The position numbers were made by a program, and so were the translations under genes. Of a stretch of 64,000 nt of DNA, positions 28,046-37,332 are shown piece by piece. This DNA comes from Serratia sp. DD3 (lineage in GTDB: Bacteria; Pseudomonadota; Gammaproteobacteria; Enterobacterales; Enterobacteriaceae), in contig NZ_AYKS02000063.1 in the NCBI RefSeq assembly GCF_000496755.2, positions 1-64,000 of the forward strand, read 5' to 3'. The notes beneath the pieces are model-generated. The model saw only the letters and a program-made list of their open reading frames with translations, had not been told where the DNA came from and ran no database searches. The first letter of the stretch is position 1; each line of letters begins with the position of its first letter.

Positions 28046-29029
28046 CTATTTAAAAATTGCCGTGACAACATCCTCTTCACCGGCATAGGCATAGCCCCGA
28101 TACATCCCTTCACTGTTAAAACTCAGGCTGATATTGCCCTGTGCATCAACCGCAATCAGGCCACCTTCGCCGCCAATGGTCGGTAGCTTTTCCATCACCA
28201 CTTTGCTGGTGGCCTGTTCCAGCGACAAACCGGCATAACGCATTAAGGCACAAACATCATAGGCGGTGACCTGGCGCATAAAAGATTCCCCGGTACCGGT
28301 GCAGGAGACCGCCGCAGTCTGATTATCCGCATAGGTGCCAGCACCAAAAATCGGCGTATCACCAACGCGGCCCACCTGCTTATTGGTCATACCACCGGTG
28401 GAGGTTGCCGCCGCCAGATTACCCTGATGATCAAGGGCCACAGCACCTACGGTACCGAATTTTTTATCTTCATTAATCGGGCTGGCCTCTTGGGCTGGCG
28501 CTGCGGTTAACGCTTCGCCACTATGATCAAGAACACTTCCCCCCTGACTCCCTCTCACCCGATAAAGCTGTTCACGCCGGGCTTCGGTAGAAAAATAGCT
28601 GCTTTCTACCCATTCCAACGCGTGTTGCTGGGCAAAGGCTTCTGCGCCCTGCCCAACAAACAGCACATGATCGCTATGCTCCATCACCGCGCGAGCCGCC
28701 TTGATGGGGTTTTTGAGATGGCTGACACAAGTAACCGCGCCAGCTTGCTGATCTTCGCCACGCATGATTGCGGCATCCAGCTCATGGGTTTCCGCATGGG
28801 TAAACACTGCGCCTTTCCCCGCATTAAATAACGGGCAATCTTCCAACATCGTCACTGCCAGGGTGACTGCCTCAACAGCGCTCCCCCCGGCGGTGAGAAT
28901 TTGCTGGCTCGCCAGCAAAATATGGCGCAGCGCCGCATGGTATTCCTGCTCTTTCTCGGCACTGACTGCGTGGCGGCTAATGGTACCTGCGCCACCATGA
29001 ATCACGATAACCGGCTTGATAACATCCAT
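28046..29029 (-). CDS. iaaA: Isoaspartyl peptidase / L-asparaginase (Ntn hydrolase)
   Basis: The 327-residue protein is a plant-type asparaginase that self-cleaves. The scissile bond is Gly192-Thr193 in KKFGTVGAVALD, and Thr193 becomes the nucleophile of the beta subunit. GGMTNKQVGRVGDTPIFGAGTYAD forms the substrate pocket. It hydrolyses beta-aspartyl dipeptides and asparagine. In E. coli iaaA precedes the gsi glutathione importer; here it is the last gene of an ABC-peptide importer operon, 52 bases after the second ATPase. Context fits peptides imported and then cleaved. Confidence 0.92.
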   Translation of the reverse strand: MDVIKPVIVIHGGAGTISRHAVSAEKEQEYHAALRHILLASQQILTAGGSAVEAVTLAVTMLEDCPLFNAGKGAVFTHAETHELDAAIMRGEDQQAGAVTCVSHLKNPIKAARAVMEHSDHVLFVGQGAEAFAQQHALEWVESSYFSTEARREQLYRVRGSQGGSVLDHSGEALTAAPAQEASPINEDKKFGTVGAVALDHQGNLAAATSTGGMTNKQVGRVGDTPIFGAGTYADNQTAAVSCTGTGESFMRQVTAYDVCALMRYAGLSLEQATSKVVMEKLPTIGGEGGLIAVDAQGNISLSFNSEGMYRGYAYAGEEDVVTAIFK

Positions 29030-29081
29030 TTTAACACCTTAATAACAATAAGAATTCTTGGCCGTCGCTGACGATAATCAG

Positions 29082-30050
29082 TTAATTAATGCGCTCCACA
29101 TGGTGACAAGCCACCTGCGTATTGCCAAAGTGGCGTAACTGCGGTTCTTCATGCTGGCAGCGTTCATCGGCAAATGGGCAACGTTTATGGAAAGCACAGC
29201 CAGAAGGCAGATTCAGCGGGCTAGGTAACTCACCGGTGATCTTGATTTTTATCTTGCGATCTTCTGGATGAATCGTCGGCGTCGCTGATAGTAATGCTTT
29301 GGTGTAAGGATGCAACGGCTGTTCATACAGCGAGGTTTTACTGCCAATTTCAACCGCTTTCCCCAGATACATCACCATAACATCGTGGGCGACATGCTCC
29401 ACCACCGACAGGTTATGGGAGATAAACACATAGGTGGTATTAAACTCAGCTTGAAGATCCATAAACAGGTTCAGCACCTGTGCCTGAATGGACACATCCA
29501 GCGCCGAGGTGGGTTCATCAGCAATAACAATTTTCGGGTTGAGCATCATGGCACGCGCGATGGCAATCCGCTGCCGCTGGCCACCGGAAAACATGTGTGG
29601 ATAGCGCTGATAATGCTCCGGGCGTAACCCTACTTTCATCATCATCATCCGCACCCGCTCTTCACGCTCTTTAGCACTGAGTGAGGTATTGATCACCAGT
29701 GGATCACTCAGTTGGGTGCCAATTTTGCTGCGCGGATTTAACGAGGCATAGGGGTTTTGAAACACCATCTGCACTTTGCTGCGCATCGCTTTGCGCTGGG
29801 CGTCATTGGCCCCCACCACGTCCTGACCATCCAACACCAGTGAACCTGAAGTGGGCGGTTCAATCAGTGTCAACTGGCGCGCCAGGGTCGATTTACCGCA
29901 ACCGGACTCCCCCACCACTGCCAGGGTTTTGCCCGTTTCCAGTGAAAAACTGACCCCGTTAAGGGCTTTGACACACTGAGGTTTACTCAAAAAACCTTGC
30001 CCCACCTGATAATGACGAGTCAGATCGGTGGCCTGTAATATTGTTTTCAT
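29082..30050 (-). CDS. Peptide-type ABC transporter ATPase (DppF/OppF-like)
   Basis: The 322-residue ATPase has Walker [13 protein letters not shown], signature [13 protein letters not shown], Walker [12 protein letters not shown], and the C-terminal oligopeptide domain ([17 protein letters not shown]) with a likely Fe-S or zinc Cys pattern of the family. ATG 30050 overlaps the previous gene's stop in ATGA, which supports this start over the in-frame one at 30083. It pairs with the 30047-31021 ATPase to power the importer. Confidence 0.93.
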   Translation of the reverse strand: MKTILQATDLTRHYQVGQGFLSKPQCVKALNGVSFSLETGKTLAVVGESGCGKSTLARQLTLIEPPTSGSLVLDGQDVVGANDAQRKAMRSKVQMVFQNPYASLNPRSKIGTQLSDPLVINTSLSAKEREERVRMMMMKVGLRPEHYQRYPHMFSGGQRQRIAIARAMMLNPKIVIADEPTSALDVSIQAQVLNLFMDLQAEFNTTYVFISHNLSVVEHVAHDVMVMYLGKAVEIGSKTSLYEQPLHPYTKALLSATPTIHPEDRKIKIKITGELPSPLNLPSGCAFHKRCPFADERCQHEEPQLRHFGNTQVACHHVERIN

Positions 30051-31021
30051 GGTTGACCTTCGGCGCTGAGAGGAAAGTGACACCTGACGGCATAGTGATC
30101 CGTAACCGTGAGTTCAGGCCGCTGCGTGCGGCATTGTTCCTTGACGTAAGGGCAACGGGGAGCCAAGAGGCAACCTGCTGGGCGGTCATATTGCCCAGGC
30201 ACAATCCCTGGCAAGGTAAATAGCCGCTCGGTCCCTTTACTGTGCTCAGGGATCGACTTCAGCAACGCTTGGGTATAAGGATGGTGCGGATGACGGAAAA
30301 TCTCAGGCACCGCCGACACTTCGGCCACCTGCCCGGCATACATCACCACCGCTTTATGGGCAATTTCCGCCACCACCGCCAAGTCGTGGGTGATCAGGAT
30401 CAGCGCCATGCCTTGGGTTTTCTGCAGGTTTAATAACAACTCCATCACCTGCGCCTGAATGGTCACATCCAGCGCGGTGGTCGGTTCATCGGCAATCAGC
30501 AGTTTAGGCTTACAGGCAATGGCCATGGCGATCATCACCCGCTGGCTCATACCGCCAGATAACTGATGCGGATAGGCCGCCAAACGGCGCTCAGGATCAG
30601 GGATCTCCACCAGGGTCATCAATTCAATGGCACGCTCCAGCAGCGCATTCCCCTTCAAACCATGGTGTAACGTCAGCACTTCCATAATTTGCCGACCCAC
30701 GGTATAGCAGGGATTAAGCGATGACATCGGGTCCTGAAAAATCATGGCGATATCTTTGCCAATGATTTTGCGGCGTTCACGGGGTGACATGCGCAACATG
30801 TCATTACCGTTAAAGCTCAGGGTATCGGCAGACACCCGCCCCTGCTTTTCCAGCAATCCCATCATCGCCATCATAGTGACCGATTTACCGGAACCTGACT
30901 CCCCAACAATCCCGACGATCTCTCCCTCTTCGACGGTTAAATTCACATTTTCAACGGCGCGAAAAGGTTTGGCCCGCGCCCCAAATTCTACAGAAAGATT
31001 GCGAATAGCTAACAGACTCAT
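30047..31021 (-). CDS. Peptide-type ABC transporter ATPase (DppD/OppD-like)
   Basis: The 324-residue ATPase has Walker [14 protein letters not shown], signature [14 protein letters not shown], Walker [12 protein letters not shown] and the oligopeptide C-terminal domain ([17 protein letters not shown]). Its stop overlaps the next gene's start by 4 bases, so translation is coupled. It begins 9 bases after the DppC-like permease gene. Confidence 0.93.
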   Translation of the reverse strand: MSLLAIRNLSVEFGARAKPFRAVENVNLTVEEGEIVGIVGESGSGKSVTMMAMMGLLEKQGRVSADTLSFNGNDMLRMSPRERRKIIGKDIAMIFQDPMSSLNPCYTVGRQIMEVLTLHHGLKGNALLERAIELMTLVEIPDPERRLAAYPHQLSGGMSQRVMIAMAIACKPKLLIADEPTTALDVTIQAQVMELLLNLQKTQGMALILITHDLAVVAEIAHKAVVMYAGQVAEVSAVPEIFRHPHHPYTQALLKSIPEHSKGTERLFTLPGIVPGQYDRPAGCLLAPRCPYVKEQCRTQRPELTVTDHYAVRCHFPLSAEGQP

Positions 31022-31030
31022 GTGTTCACC

Positions 31031-31963
31031 TTATCCTGCCTGCTTGAGTCGAGGATCTAATGCATCACGCAGACCATCACCGATCAGGTTGATGGAGACC
31101 ACCGATAACAAAATTGTCAGACCCGGCATGGTGACAATCCACCAGGCGCGCTCCATATATTCACGCGCTGAAGCCAGCATGGTTCCCCATTCAGGCTGTG
31201 GCGGCTGAATGCCTAACCCCAAAAAGCCCAGAGCGGCAATTTCTAAAATGGCAGAGGAAAAACTCATGGTCATATGCACAATCAGCGGGGCCATACAGTT
31301 TGGCAACACGGTGAAAAACATCAGGCGTAACGTCCCTGCACCACCGACGCGGGCCGCCATGACATAGTCCCGATGCAATTCCATCATCGCGGAGGAACGC
31401 GTCAAGCGCACATAGCCGGGCAGTGAGGCAATGGCGATGGCAATCATCGCATTGAGTAAGCCTGGGCCCAACACCGCCATAATGGCGACTGCCAGCAACA
31501 GCGTAGGCATCGACATCATGATGTCCATTAAGCGCATCACGGCAACGCCGATAAACCGGGGGTAAAACGCCGCCAATAAACCAAGCAGTACACCTGGAAT
31601 CAAGGCAAACAGCACCGCACAAAAACCAATAAACAGCGATAAACGCCCGCCATACATCAGGCGGGAAAGAATATCGCGGCCCACTTCATCGGTCCCTAGC
31701 GGGAACGCGGCGCTGCCATTGGCCTCCCACATCGGGGGTTGCATCAGATGATCGCGATATTGGGTAATCGGATCATAAGGCGCTAACCACGGGGCAAAAA
31801 CTGCGGCAATCAATACCACTAACATAAAGCAGAGCGCTACCGTGGCACCACGATTAGACAAAAAGCTCTGGCAAAACTCTTTCAGCGGCGAGGGGTAGCT
31901 ACCAGAAATATCGTCCTGTTCTACCGTAGCATCGAGATTATTCAACATAGTCTGAGCCATCAT
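31031..31963 (-). CDS. Peptide-type ABC transporter permease (DppC-like)
   Basis: The 310-residue inner-membrane permease has six or so hydrophobic segments and an N-terminal OppC-type extension. It carries the EAA coupling loop (MAARVGGAGTLRLMFFTVLPN) that contacts the ATPases. FPLGTDEVGRDILSRLMYGGRLSL is the usual DppC start of the transport domain. It lies 9 bases after the DppB-like gene. Confidence 0.93.
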   Translation of the reverse strand: MMAQTMLNNLDATVEQDDISGSYPSPLKEFCQSFLSNRGATVALCFMLVVLIAAVFAPWLAPYDPITQYRDHLMQPPMWEANGSAAFPLGTDEVGRDILSRLMYGGRLSLFIGFCAVLFALIPGVLLGLLAAFYPRFIGVAVMRLMDIMMSMPTLLLAVAIMAVLGPGLLNAMIAIAIASLPGYVRLTRSSAMMELHRDYVMAARVGGAGTLRLMFFTVLPNCMAPLIVHMTMSFSSAILEIAALGFLGLGIQPPQPEWGTMLASAREYMERAWWIVTMPGLTILLSVVSINLIGDGLRDALDPRLKQAG

Positions 31964-31972
31964 CAGGTCCTG

Positions 31973-32998
31973 TTAAGCATGACGAATGCGGGGGTTAACC
32001 ACACCGTACAAAATATCCACAATCAGGTTGGTCATAATGACCAGTGTCGCTACCAGTAAAATGCCGTTCTGAACCACCTGATAATCACGCCGACCAATCG
32101 CTTCGATCAGCCATTTACCAATGCCGGGCCAGGAGAAGATGGTTTCCGTCATCACCGCCCCACCCAATAGTGAGCTGACGCTTAAACCGATAATGGTTAA
32201 TACCGGGATCAACGCATTGCGCAAGGTATGGCCGAAAATTACCCGCATGGGGGATAAGCCCTTGGCATAAGCGGTGCGCACATAATCTTCACGCAGTACT
32301 TCCAGCATGGACGAGCGTGTCATCCGTGAAACAATCGCCAGCGGCACGGTAGCCAGCACAATCGATGGCAGGATCAGGTGTTTAAGGGCATTAAGGAACG
32401 CCCCCTGATTGGCTTCGGGATCCTGGAATTGGGCAATCAAGGAGTCGATGAGCATAAACCCGGTGTGGGGTTCAATATCAAAATCCAGGTCAATCCGGCC
32501 CGATACTGGCGTCCAGCCCAGTTGTACCGAAAAGAACATGATCAGAATCAGGCTCCACCAGAATATCGGCATGGAAAAGCCGGTTAACGACAGCCCCATC
32601 ACCCCATGATCGAAAATTGACCCACGTTTAACCGCCGCTAATACGCCGATTGGGATACCGACGATAATCGCCAGGATCATCGCAACCGTGGCTAATTCCA
32701 AGGTTGCCGGAAACAGGGTTAAAAATTCATGCAGAACGGTCTCATTGGAAGTTAACGAGATGCCTAAGTCACCATGGGCCAGGTTAACCAGATAATTGAA
32801 ATACTGCTGGGGTAGCGGCAGATCCAAGCCGAGCTTTTTCAGCATTTCCGCATGATAGGCCGGGTCCATGCCCCGTTCCCCCATCATAATCTCCACCGGG
32901 TCACCGGGAATCAGGTGGACCAGCATAAAGGTAATCAAGGTGATCCCAATAAAGGTTGGGATCAACATCAGTAACCGCTTGATAATAAATTTAATCAT
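31973..32998 (-). CDS. Peptide-type ABC transporter permease (DppB-like)
   Basis: The 341-residue permease has the classic N-terminus (MIKFIIKRLLMLIPTFIGI), MLVHLIPGDPVE and the EAA loop TAYAKGLSPMRVIFGHTLRN. It forms the channel with the DppC-like subunit. It lies 83 bases downstream of the SDR gene, in the same operon. Confidence 0.93.
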   Translation of the reverse strand: MIKFIIKRLLMLIPTFIGITLITFMLVHLIPGDPVEIMMGERGMDPAYHAEMLKKLGLDLPLPQQYFNYLVNLAHGDLGISLTSNETVLHEFLTLFPATLELATVAMILAIIVGIPIGVLAAVKRGSIFDHGVMGLSLTGFSMPIFWWSLILIMFFSVQLGWTPVSGRIDLDFDIEPHTGFMLIDSLIAQFQDPEANQGAFLNALKHLILPSIVLATVPLAIVSRMTRSSMLEVLREDYVRTAYAKGLSPMRVIFGHTLRNALIPVLTIIGLSVSSLLGGAVMTETIFSWPGIGKWLIEAIGRRDYQVVQNGILLVATLVIMTNLIVDILYGVVNPRIRHA

Positions 32999-33081
32999 CG
33001 CTATCCCTGTTGCTAGCTAGGTACGGCAGGCGTGACGCGCTACCGTACCGGGTGAAGCTCAATGTGTTACTTACCACCGTT

Positions 33082-33828
33082 TTATTTACCACCGTCTACC
33101 GACAGCGTTTGCCCAGATATCCAGCCAGATTGTGGCGCGGCAAAAAACAGTACGGCATGAGCGATATCTTCTCCGGTGCCCAAACGGCGTGTGGCGATTT
33201 GATTAAGAATCACCTGCTGTTGGGCTTCACCAAATTTTTGCCACTGGCGCTCACTGCTGGGGTTAGAACGCACAAACCCCGGTGCGACGCTGTTAACCGT
33301 GATACCAAATGGCCCCAATTCATGACCGAGTTGGCGAGTCAAACCGATTTGTGCCGCTTTTGCTGACGCATAGGCTTGTATACCGGTCAGGCTGACGCCC
33401 AGCCCCGCACCACTGGAAATATTGATAATCCGACCATAGTTGGCGGCTTTCATCGCGGGTGCTACCGCTTGGGCAAACCAGAAGGCGCTATCCACATTGA
33501 CCTGAAACAGGGCATGCCACTGCTGTGCCGTCACGCTCTCCAGGGGTTGCCCCTCTTGGCCGCGTACCCCACCGGCACAATTGACTAACACATCAACCTT
33601 GCCCACTTCCGCTACAAACGCATTAACGTCGGCCTGAACCGTCACATCCACCGTGCGAGCCTGTGCTTGGCTTCCGCACGCTTGCTGGGTGACCGCCAGG
33701 GTCTCGGCGTCAACATCACAAACCCACACTTTTCCGCCAGCGGCAGCAAAAGACTGGGCTATCGCCCGGCCAATGCCCTGCGCTGCACCGGTTACGATGA
33801 TGGTCTGCCCGGTAAAATCTGCCTTCAT
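33082..33828 (-). CDS. SDR-family oxidoreductase
   Basis: The 248-residue short-chain dehydrogenase has the cofactor loop TGAAQGIGRAIA, NCAGG, the catalytic Ser in ISSGAG, and YASAK with the catalytic Tyr and Lys. The C-terminal QTLSVDGG is typical of FabG-like members. The substrate is not deducible. Its ATG overlaps the stop of the ketopantoate-reductase-like gene in ATGA, so the two are translationally coupled and probably act in the same pathway. Confidence 0.88.
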   Translation of the reverse strand: MKADFTGQTIIVTGAAQGIGRAIAQSFAAAGGKVWVCDVDAETLAVTQQACGSQAQARTVDVTVQADVNAFVAEVGKVDVLVNCAGGVRGQEGQPLESVTAQQWHALFQVNVDSAFWFAQAVAPAMKAANYGRIINISSGAGLGVSLTGIQAYASAKAAQIGLTRQLGHELGPFGITVNSVAPGFVRSNPSSERQWQKFGEAQQQVILNQIATRRLGTGEDIAHAVLFFAAPQSGWISGQTLSVDGGK

Positions 33829-34907
33829 TGATCACTCCTTGTGCTGCTGGAAAACGATGGATTGAGCAGTGCCGCTACCTGATCGAGGTTACTCCACGAC
33901 AACGCTGTACCTTGTTCAATCTGATGAATACCGGTGATGACCGCCTGCAACAATGGGGTCGCAATGCCTAGCTGAGCCGCCTTAGCGACGATCACCCCCA
34001 GTTGTTGATCCACTTCGGTTTTACGTTTGTGGATGGCTAAATCACGCCAGATACCACTGTGGGTTTTGGCCGAGCGCCGGTTAAATTCCACCATGGCATC
34101 CATTGAGGCGTTACTGTCGGCCATGGCAGCATCAGCACGGAAAGCCGGGGGATGAAAACCGTTGAAGCCTTCCAACGGAATATTGGCGGCCTCAGCAACG
34201 GCGCAAACCTCTTTACCAATGGCAATCAAAACCGCGCGATAATCTGGATGTGACAGCACATCGACAATGGATTCATTGGTCAAGGCAGTGCCAAACAAGA
34301 TGGCTCCGTAGCCCAACTTCCCCCATAAATAGCTGAAGATCTGCGTCGTTTGCTGCGCGTTGGGCTCAAATAGCTGCATTAGATGGTGAATATCAGCCAA
34401 CCGAGGCGTCAAGGTGCCGTTCAGTTCGCCGACCACCACCGCGCCGCGCCCGGCATAATGAATATGCCCCGGTTCGAGAATATCGGCGCCAAAGTTGATA
34501 AAGCAGCCAATACAACGTGATTCACCGACAATGTCGGCAATAATCAGCTCATTCAAGCCGTTTTGTACCGAGACCACTTCACCAAGTGGTGCCAGATGCG
34601 CGGCCAATGTGCGGCAGGCCGCTTCGGTATGCTGGGCTTTGGTACACAGGAAGATACGCGGATATTGTTCAGCAACCCTTTCACCCTGCGCACCGGATGT
34701 AAAAAGCTGCTCCGGTAATACCGCCTTGGCACTGACGACAAACTCTTCTATCGGACCACTAATGCGTAAGCCCTGTTGGTTAATCGCCGCGACATGCGCG
34801 GGATTATTGTCCACCAGCAATACGGACTTACCGGCGCGGATCCAATAGGCAGCCAACGTGCCCCCCATGGCACCGGCGCCCCAAATCACAATCGGTGAAT
34901 CACTCAT
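33825..34907 (-). CDS. Ketopantoate reductase-like (PanE/ApbA family) dehydrogenase
   Basis: The 360-residue protein has an N-terminal NADP loop (IVIWGAGAMGGTLAAYW) and a C-terminal ApbA-type helical domain. It is about 55 residues longer than biosynthetic PanE, and it sits inside a catabolic-looking operon. A role in reducing or oxidising a 2-oxo or 2-hydroxy acid other than ketopantoate is therefore more likely. ATG 34907 gives an ATGA overlap with the creatininase-family gene; ATG 34913 is the alternative, 2 codons earlier. Confidence 0.82.
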   Translation of the reverse strand: MSDSPIVIWGAGAMGGTLAAYWIRAGKSVLLVDNNPAHVAAINQQGLRISGPIEEFVVSAKAVLPEQLFTSGAQGERVAEQYPRIFLCTKAQHTEAACRTLAAHLAPLGEVVSVQNGLNELIIADIVGESRCIGCFINFGADILEPGHIHYAGRGAVVVGELNGTLTPRLADIHHLMQLFEPNAQQTTQIFSYLWGKLGYGAILFGTALTNESIVDVLSHPDYRAVLIAIGKEVCAVAEAANIPLEGFNGFHPPAFRADAAMADSNASMDAMVEFNRRSAKTHSGIWRDLAIHKRKTEVDQQLGVIVAKAAQLGIATPLLQAVITGIHQIEQGTALSWSNLDQVAALLNPSFSSSTRSDQ

Positions 34908-35605
34908 TGCCATGGCCCTTGCAAAATCTCGCGGGTTTCAGCAACGGCAATCTGCCACATGGCTTGCTCCACTTCCTCAGGGCGCTGATAGTAGCCACCA
35001 AAATTGCCATCCCCCAGATAGGCTTTAACCTGTTCAGCGTTCATCACATGAAAACGCTGATAATCAATGGGGGCTTTGCGGGCATCGGGGCAAGGTGCAT
35101 GGGCCAAACGCGTCCAAGGCAGGTTCTCCATCCAGCAGGCATGGGAAGAGGTCGGATCCACCGCACGGACCTTGGCTAAGGTATTGGGCGCATTCCACCA
35201 GTTATAGAAGCGCACTTTAACGTCGGGATTGCTGAGCATCCATTCAGTCGCCGCGCTATGTGCCGGCTGATTGCCGCCATGGCCATTCACCAGCACGATA
35301 CGTTTGAAACCCGAACGGGCCAGGCTATCGAGCAAGTCGTGGATCAGGCGTACATAGGTTTCGACCCGTAAAGAAACGGTACCGGGGAAAGCCGCAAAAT
35401 AAGGGGTGACACCAAAAGGTATCGCCGGATAAACCGGGATCCCCAACGGTTCTGCTGCATCTAGCGCCACTTTTTCCGCCAGGATCATATCCACGGCGAC
35501 GCTCAAATAAGCATGCTGTTCAATACTGCCCAGCGGCACCACAACGCGGTCGTCCTGTTGTAGATAACTTTCGATCTGCATCCAGTTCATGTCTGCAATT
35601 TTCAT
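34904..35605 (-). CDS. Creatininase-family amidohydrolase
   Basis: The 233-residue protein shows the metal-binding pattern of the family: GSIEQHAYLSVAVD (Glu, His, Asp) and VNGHGGN (His). Members are two-metal hydrolases that open cyclic or linear amides (creatinine, formamides, others). True creatininase activity is not implied. AGAGGGAG precedes the ATG. It overlaps the next gene by 4 bases and follows the M32 peptidase by 118 bases. A hairpin-rich stretch lies in that gap. Confidence 0.87.
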   Translation of the reverse strand: MKIADMNWMQIESYLQQDDRVVVPLGSIEQHAYLSVAVDMILAEKVALDAAEPLGIPVYPAIPFGVTPYFAAFPGTVSLRVETYVRLIHDLLDSLARSGFKRIVLVNGHGGNQPAHSAATEWMLSNPDVKVRFYNWWNAPNTLAKVRAVDPTSSHACWMENLPWTRLAHAPCPDARKAPIDYQRFHVMNAEQVKAYLGDGNFGGYYQRPEEVEQAMWQIAVAETREILQGPWQ

Positions 35606-35723
35606 TACTTCTCCCTCTGGTTAAACGTGGCTAACCTTCTGCTGATGGCGAAGGAGGGAGTGAAGCGGTTACTTCCCTGCTCCGCCCTCTCCACCAGGCA
35701 GGACTTACCTTAATAGGCTGGCG

Positions 35724-37238
35724 TTAAATGGGGTACAGCGTGGTAAATTTCTGTTCCAGGTAATCCAGATAGGGGGTGGCATCCAGCCCATTTCCGGTAA
35801 CGCGTTGCAATAGTTCATGAGGTAAATAGGTGCGTCCATGTTGCAGAATATTTTCCGTCAACCAATCCTTGAGCGGCGCGTAATTCCCCTGAGCTAATTC
35901 ACGCTCTAATGAGGGTTGCTGTTGCTGTGCCGCAGCCATAAATTGTGACCCCATGACGTTGCCTAAGGTATAGGTAGGGAACGCACCAATCATGCCCTTT
36001 GACCAGTGAATATCCTGCAGTACCCCGTCCGTGTCGGTGGTCGGTTTTATCCCCAGATAAGCCTGGATTTTTTCTGCCCAGAACGCGGGGAGATCTGCAA
36101 CGCGCAAGCTGCCATCCATCAACCCCATCTCGATTTCAACCCGCAACATAACGTGGAAGTCATAAGTCAGTTCATCTGCTTCCACACGGATCAGGCTAGG
36201 CTCAGAGCGGTTAATGGCTCGGTGGAACTGCTCCAGTGAAATATCGTCCAGTACCCCGGGGAAGGTGTGCTGCAAAGTGGCATAATGGTTTTGCCAGAAC
36301 GGCAGGGAGCGGCCCACGCGGTTTTCCCACAGGCGTGATTGCGACTCATGCACCCCATAGCTGGCCCCCGCCACCGCATACAGGCCAAACAGATCCAGGG
36401 TTAATGCCGTGCCCGTCAACGCTGGGGAAACATTCTGCTCATAAATGGCATGACCCGCTTCATGCAAGGTGCCAAATAACCCGGCGTTGATAAATTGCGG
36501 ATTAAAGCGGGTGGTAATCCGCACATCTTCACGGGTGATGGAGATTTCGAATGGATGGGTGGTGGTATCCAGGCGGCCCCGTTGGAAGTCATAGCCAATC
36601 ATTGCCGCCAATTGGGTGGACAGTTCACGCTGCTGAGCCACCGGGAAGTGGCGGTGTAAAAAGGCATTATCTGGTTTTGGGGCGGCATGCACCCGTTTTA
36701 CCAACGGTAATAAACGTTGCTGCAACTGGGCAAACAGCGTTTTCAGTGCCGGTACGGTCAAGCCGGGCTCGTACTCGTGGGTCAACGCCTCATAAGGGTG
36801 GTTTTCATAGCCTACCGCATCAGCAAAGCGACGTTTTAAATCAACAATCTTTTCCAGATAGGGCTGAAACAGGTGGAATTTATTCTGCGCCCGGGCTTCA
36901 CGCCAAGCCACTTCAGCCACCGCCACCAGTTGTGCTTGTTCGATCACCAGGCTGGCGGGTACTTTTTTATAATGGGCTATTGCCTGAGCTAATGCCTGAT
37001 GTGAACGCTGCTGGTGCAGGGTTAAATCGGCATTTTTTTGCTCTTCAGCCAGTGCAGCGGCGAACTCGCTGGAGAGGATGATATTTTGAGCCAAGCTACT
37101 GAGAGTGGCAATTTGTTGCCCACGATGCAGGCTTGCACCATTTGGCATTCCGGTGCTGGCATCCCAATTTAATAAATTAATTACATTCAGCAAATCACTC
37201 AGGCGCGAGACCTGTTCGGTTAATGCAGTATGGCTCAT
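35724..37238 (-). CDS. M32-family metallocarboxypeptidase
   Basis: The 504-residue protein matches the Taq carboxypeptidase family (M32): all-helical, with the zinc motif HEAGH near residue 260 (FGTLHEAGHAIYEQ) and the family segments RFNPQFINAGLFG and GVHESQSRLWENRVGRS. It removes C-terminal residues from peptides in the cytoplasm. Start ATG 37238 has AGGAAAC at the right distance; the in-frame ATG at 37253 contains that site. Its place right after the substrate-binding protein gene fits breakdown of imported peptides. Confidence 0.9.
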   Translation of the reverse strand: MSHTALTEQVSRLSDLLNVINLLNWDASTGMPNGASLHRGQQIATLSSLAQNIILSSEFAAALAEEQKNADLTLHQQRSHQALAQAIAHYKKVPASLVIEQAQLVAVAEVAWREARAQNKFHLFQPYLEKIVDLKRRFADAVGYENHPYEALTHEYEPGLTVPALKTLFAQLQQRLLPLVKRVHAAPKPDNAFLHRHFPVAQQRELSTQLAAMIGYDFQRGRLDTTTHPFEISITREDVRITTRFNPQFINAGLFGTLHEAGHAIYEQNVSPALTGTALTLDLFGLYAVAGASYGVHESQSRLWENRVGRSLPFWQNHYATLQHTFPGVLDDISLEQFHRAINRSEPSLIRVEADELTYDFHVMLRVEIEMGLMDGSLRVADLPAFWAEKIQAYLGIKPTTDTDGVLQDIHWSKGMIGAFPTYTLGNVMGSQFMAAAQQQQPSLERELAQGNYAPLKDWLTENILQHGRTYLPHELLQRVTGNGLDATPYLDYLEQKFTTLYPI

Positions 37239-37263
37239 GTTGTTTCCTAACAATGATGATCCA

Positions 37264-37285
37264 ATCCCCCTTGATTAAGGGGGAT
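37264..37285 (-). promoter_or_regulatory. Stem-loop between binding-protein gene and rest of operon
   Basis: Perfect 9-bp stem (ATCCCCCTT against AAGGGGGAT) with a 4-base loop, 48 bases after the stop of the binding-protein gene and without a T-run. Such stems protect the upstream mRNA from 3' decay and raise binding protein over the other subunits. Confidence 0.6.
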
Positions 37286-37332
37286 GGATTAATAAGGCGT
37301 TAACGTTTAGAAACTACGGTAGGATATAAATA

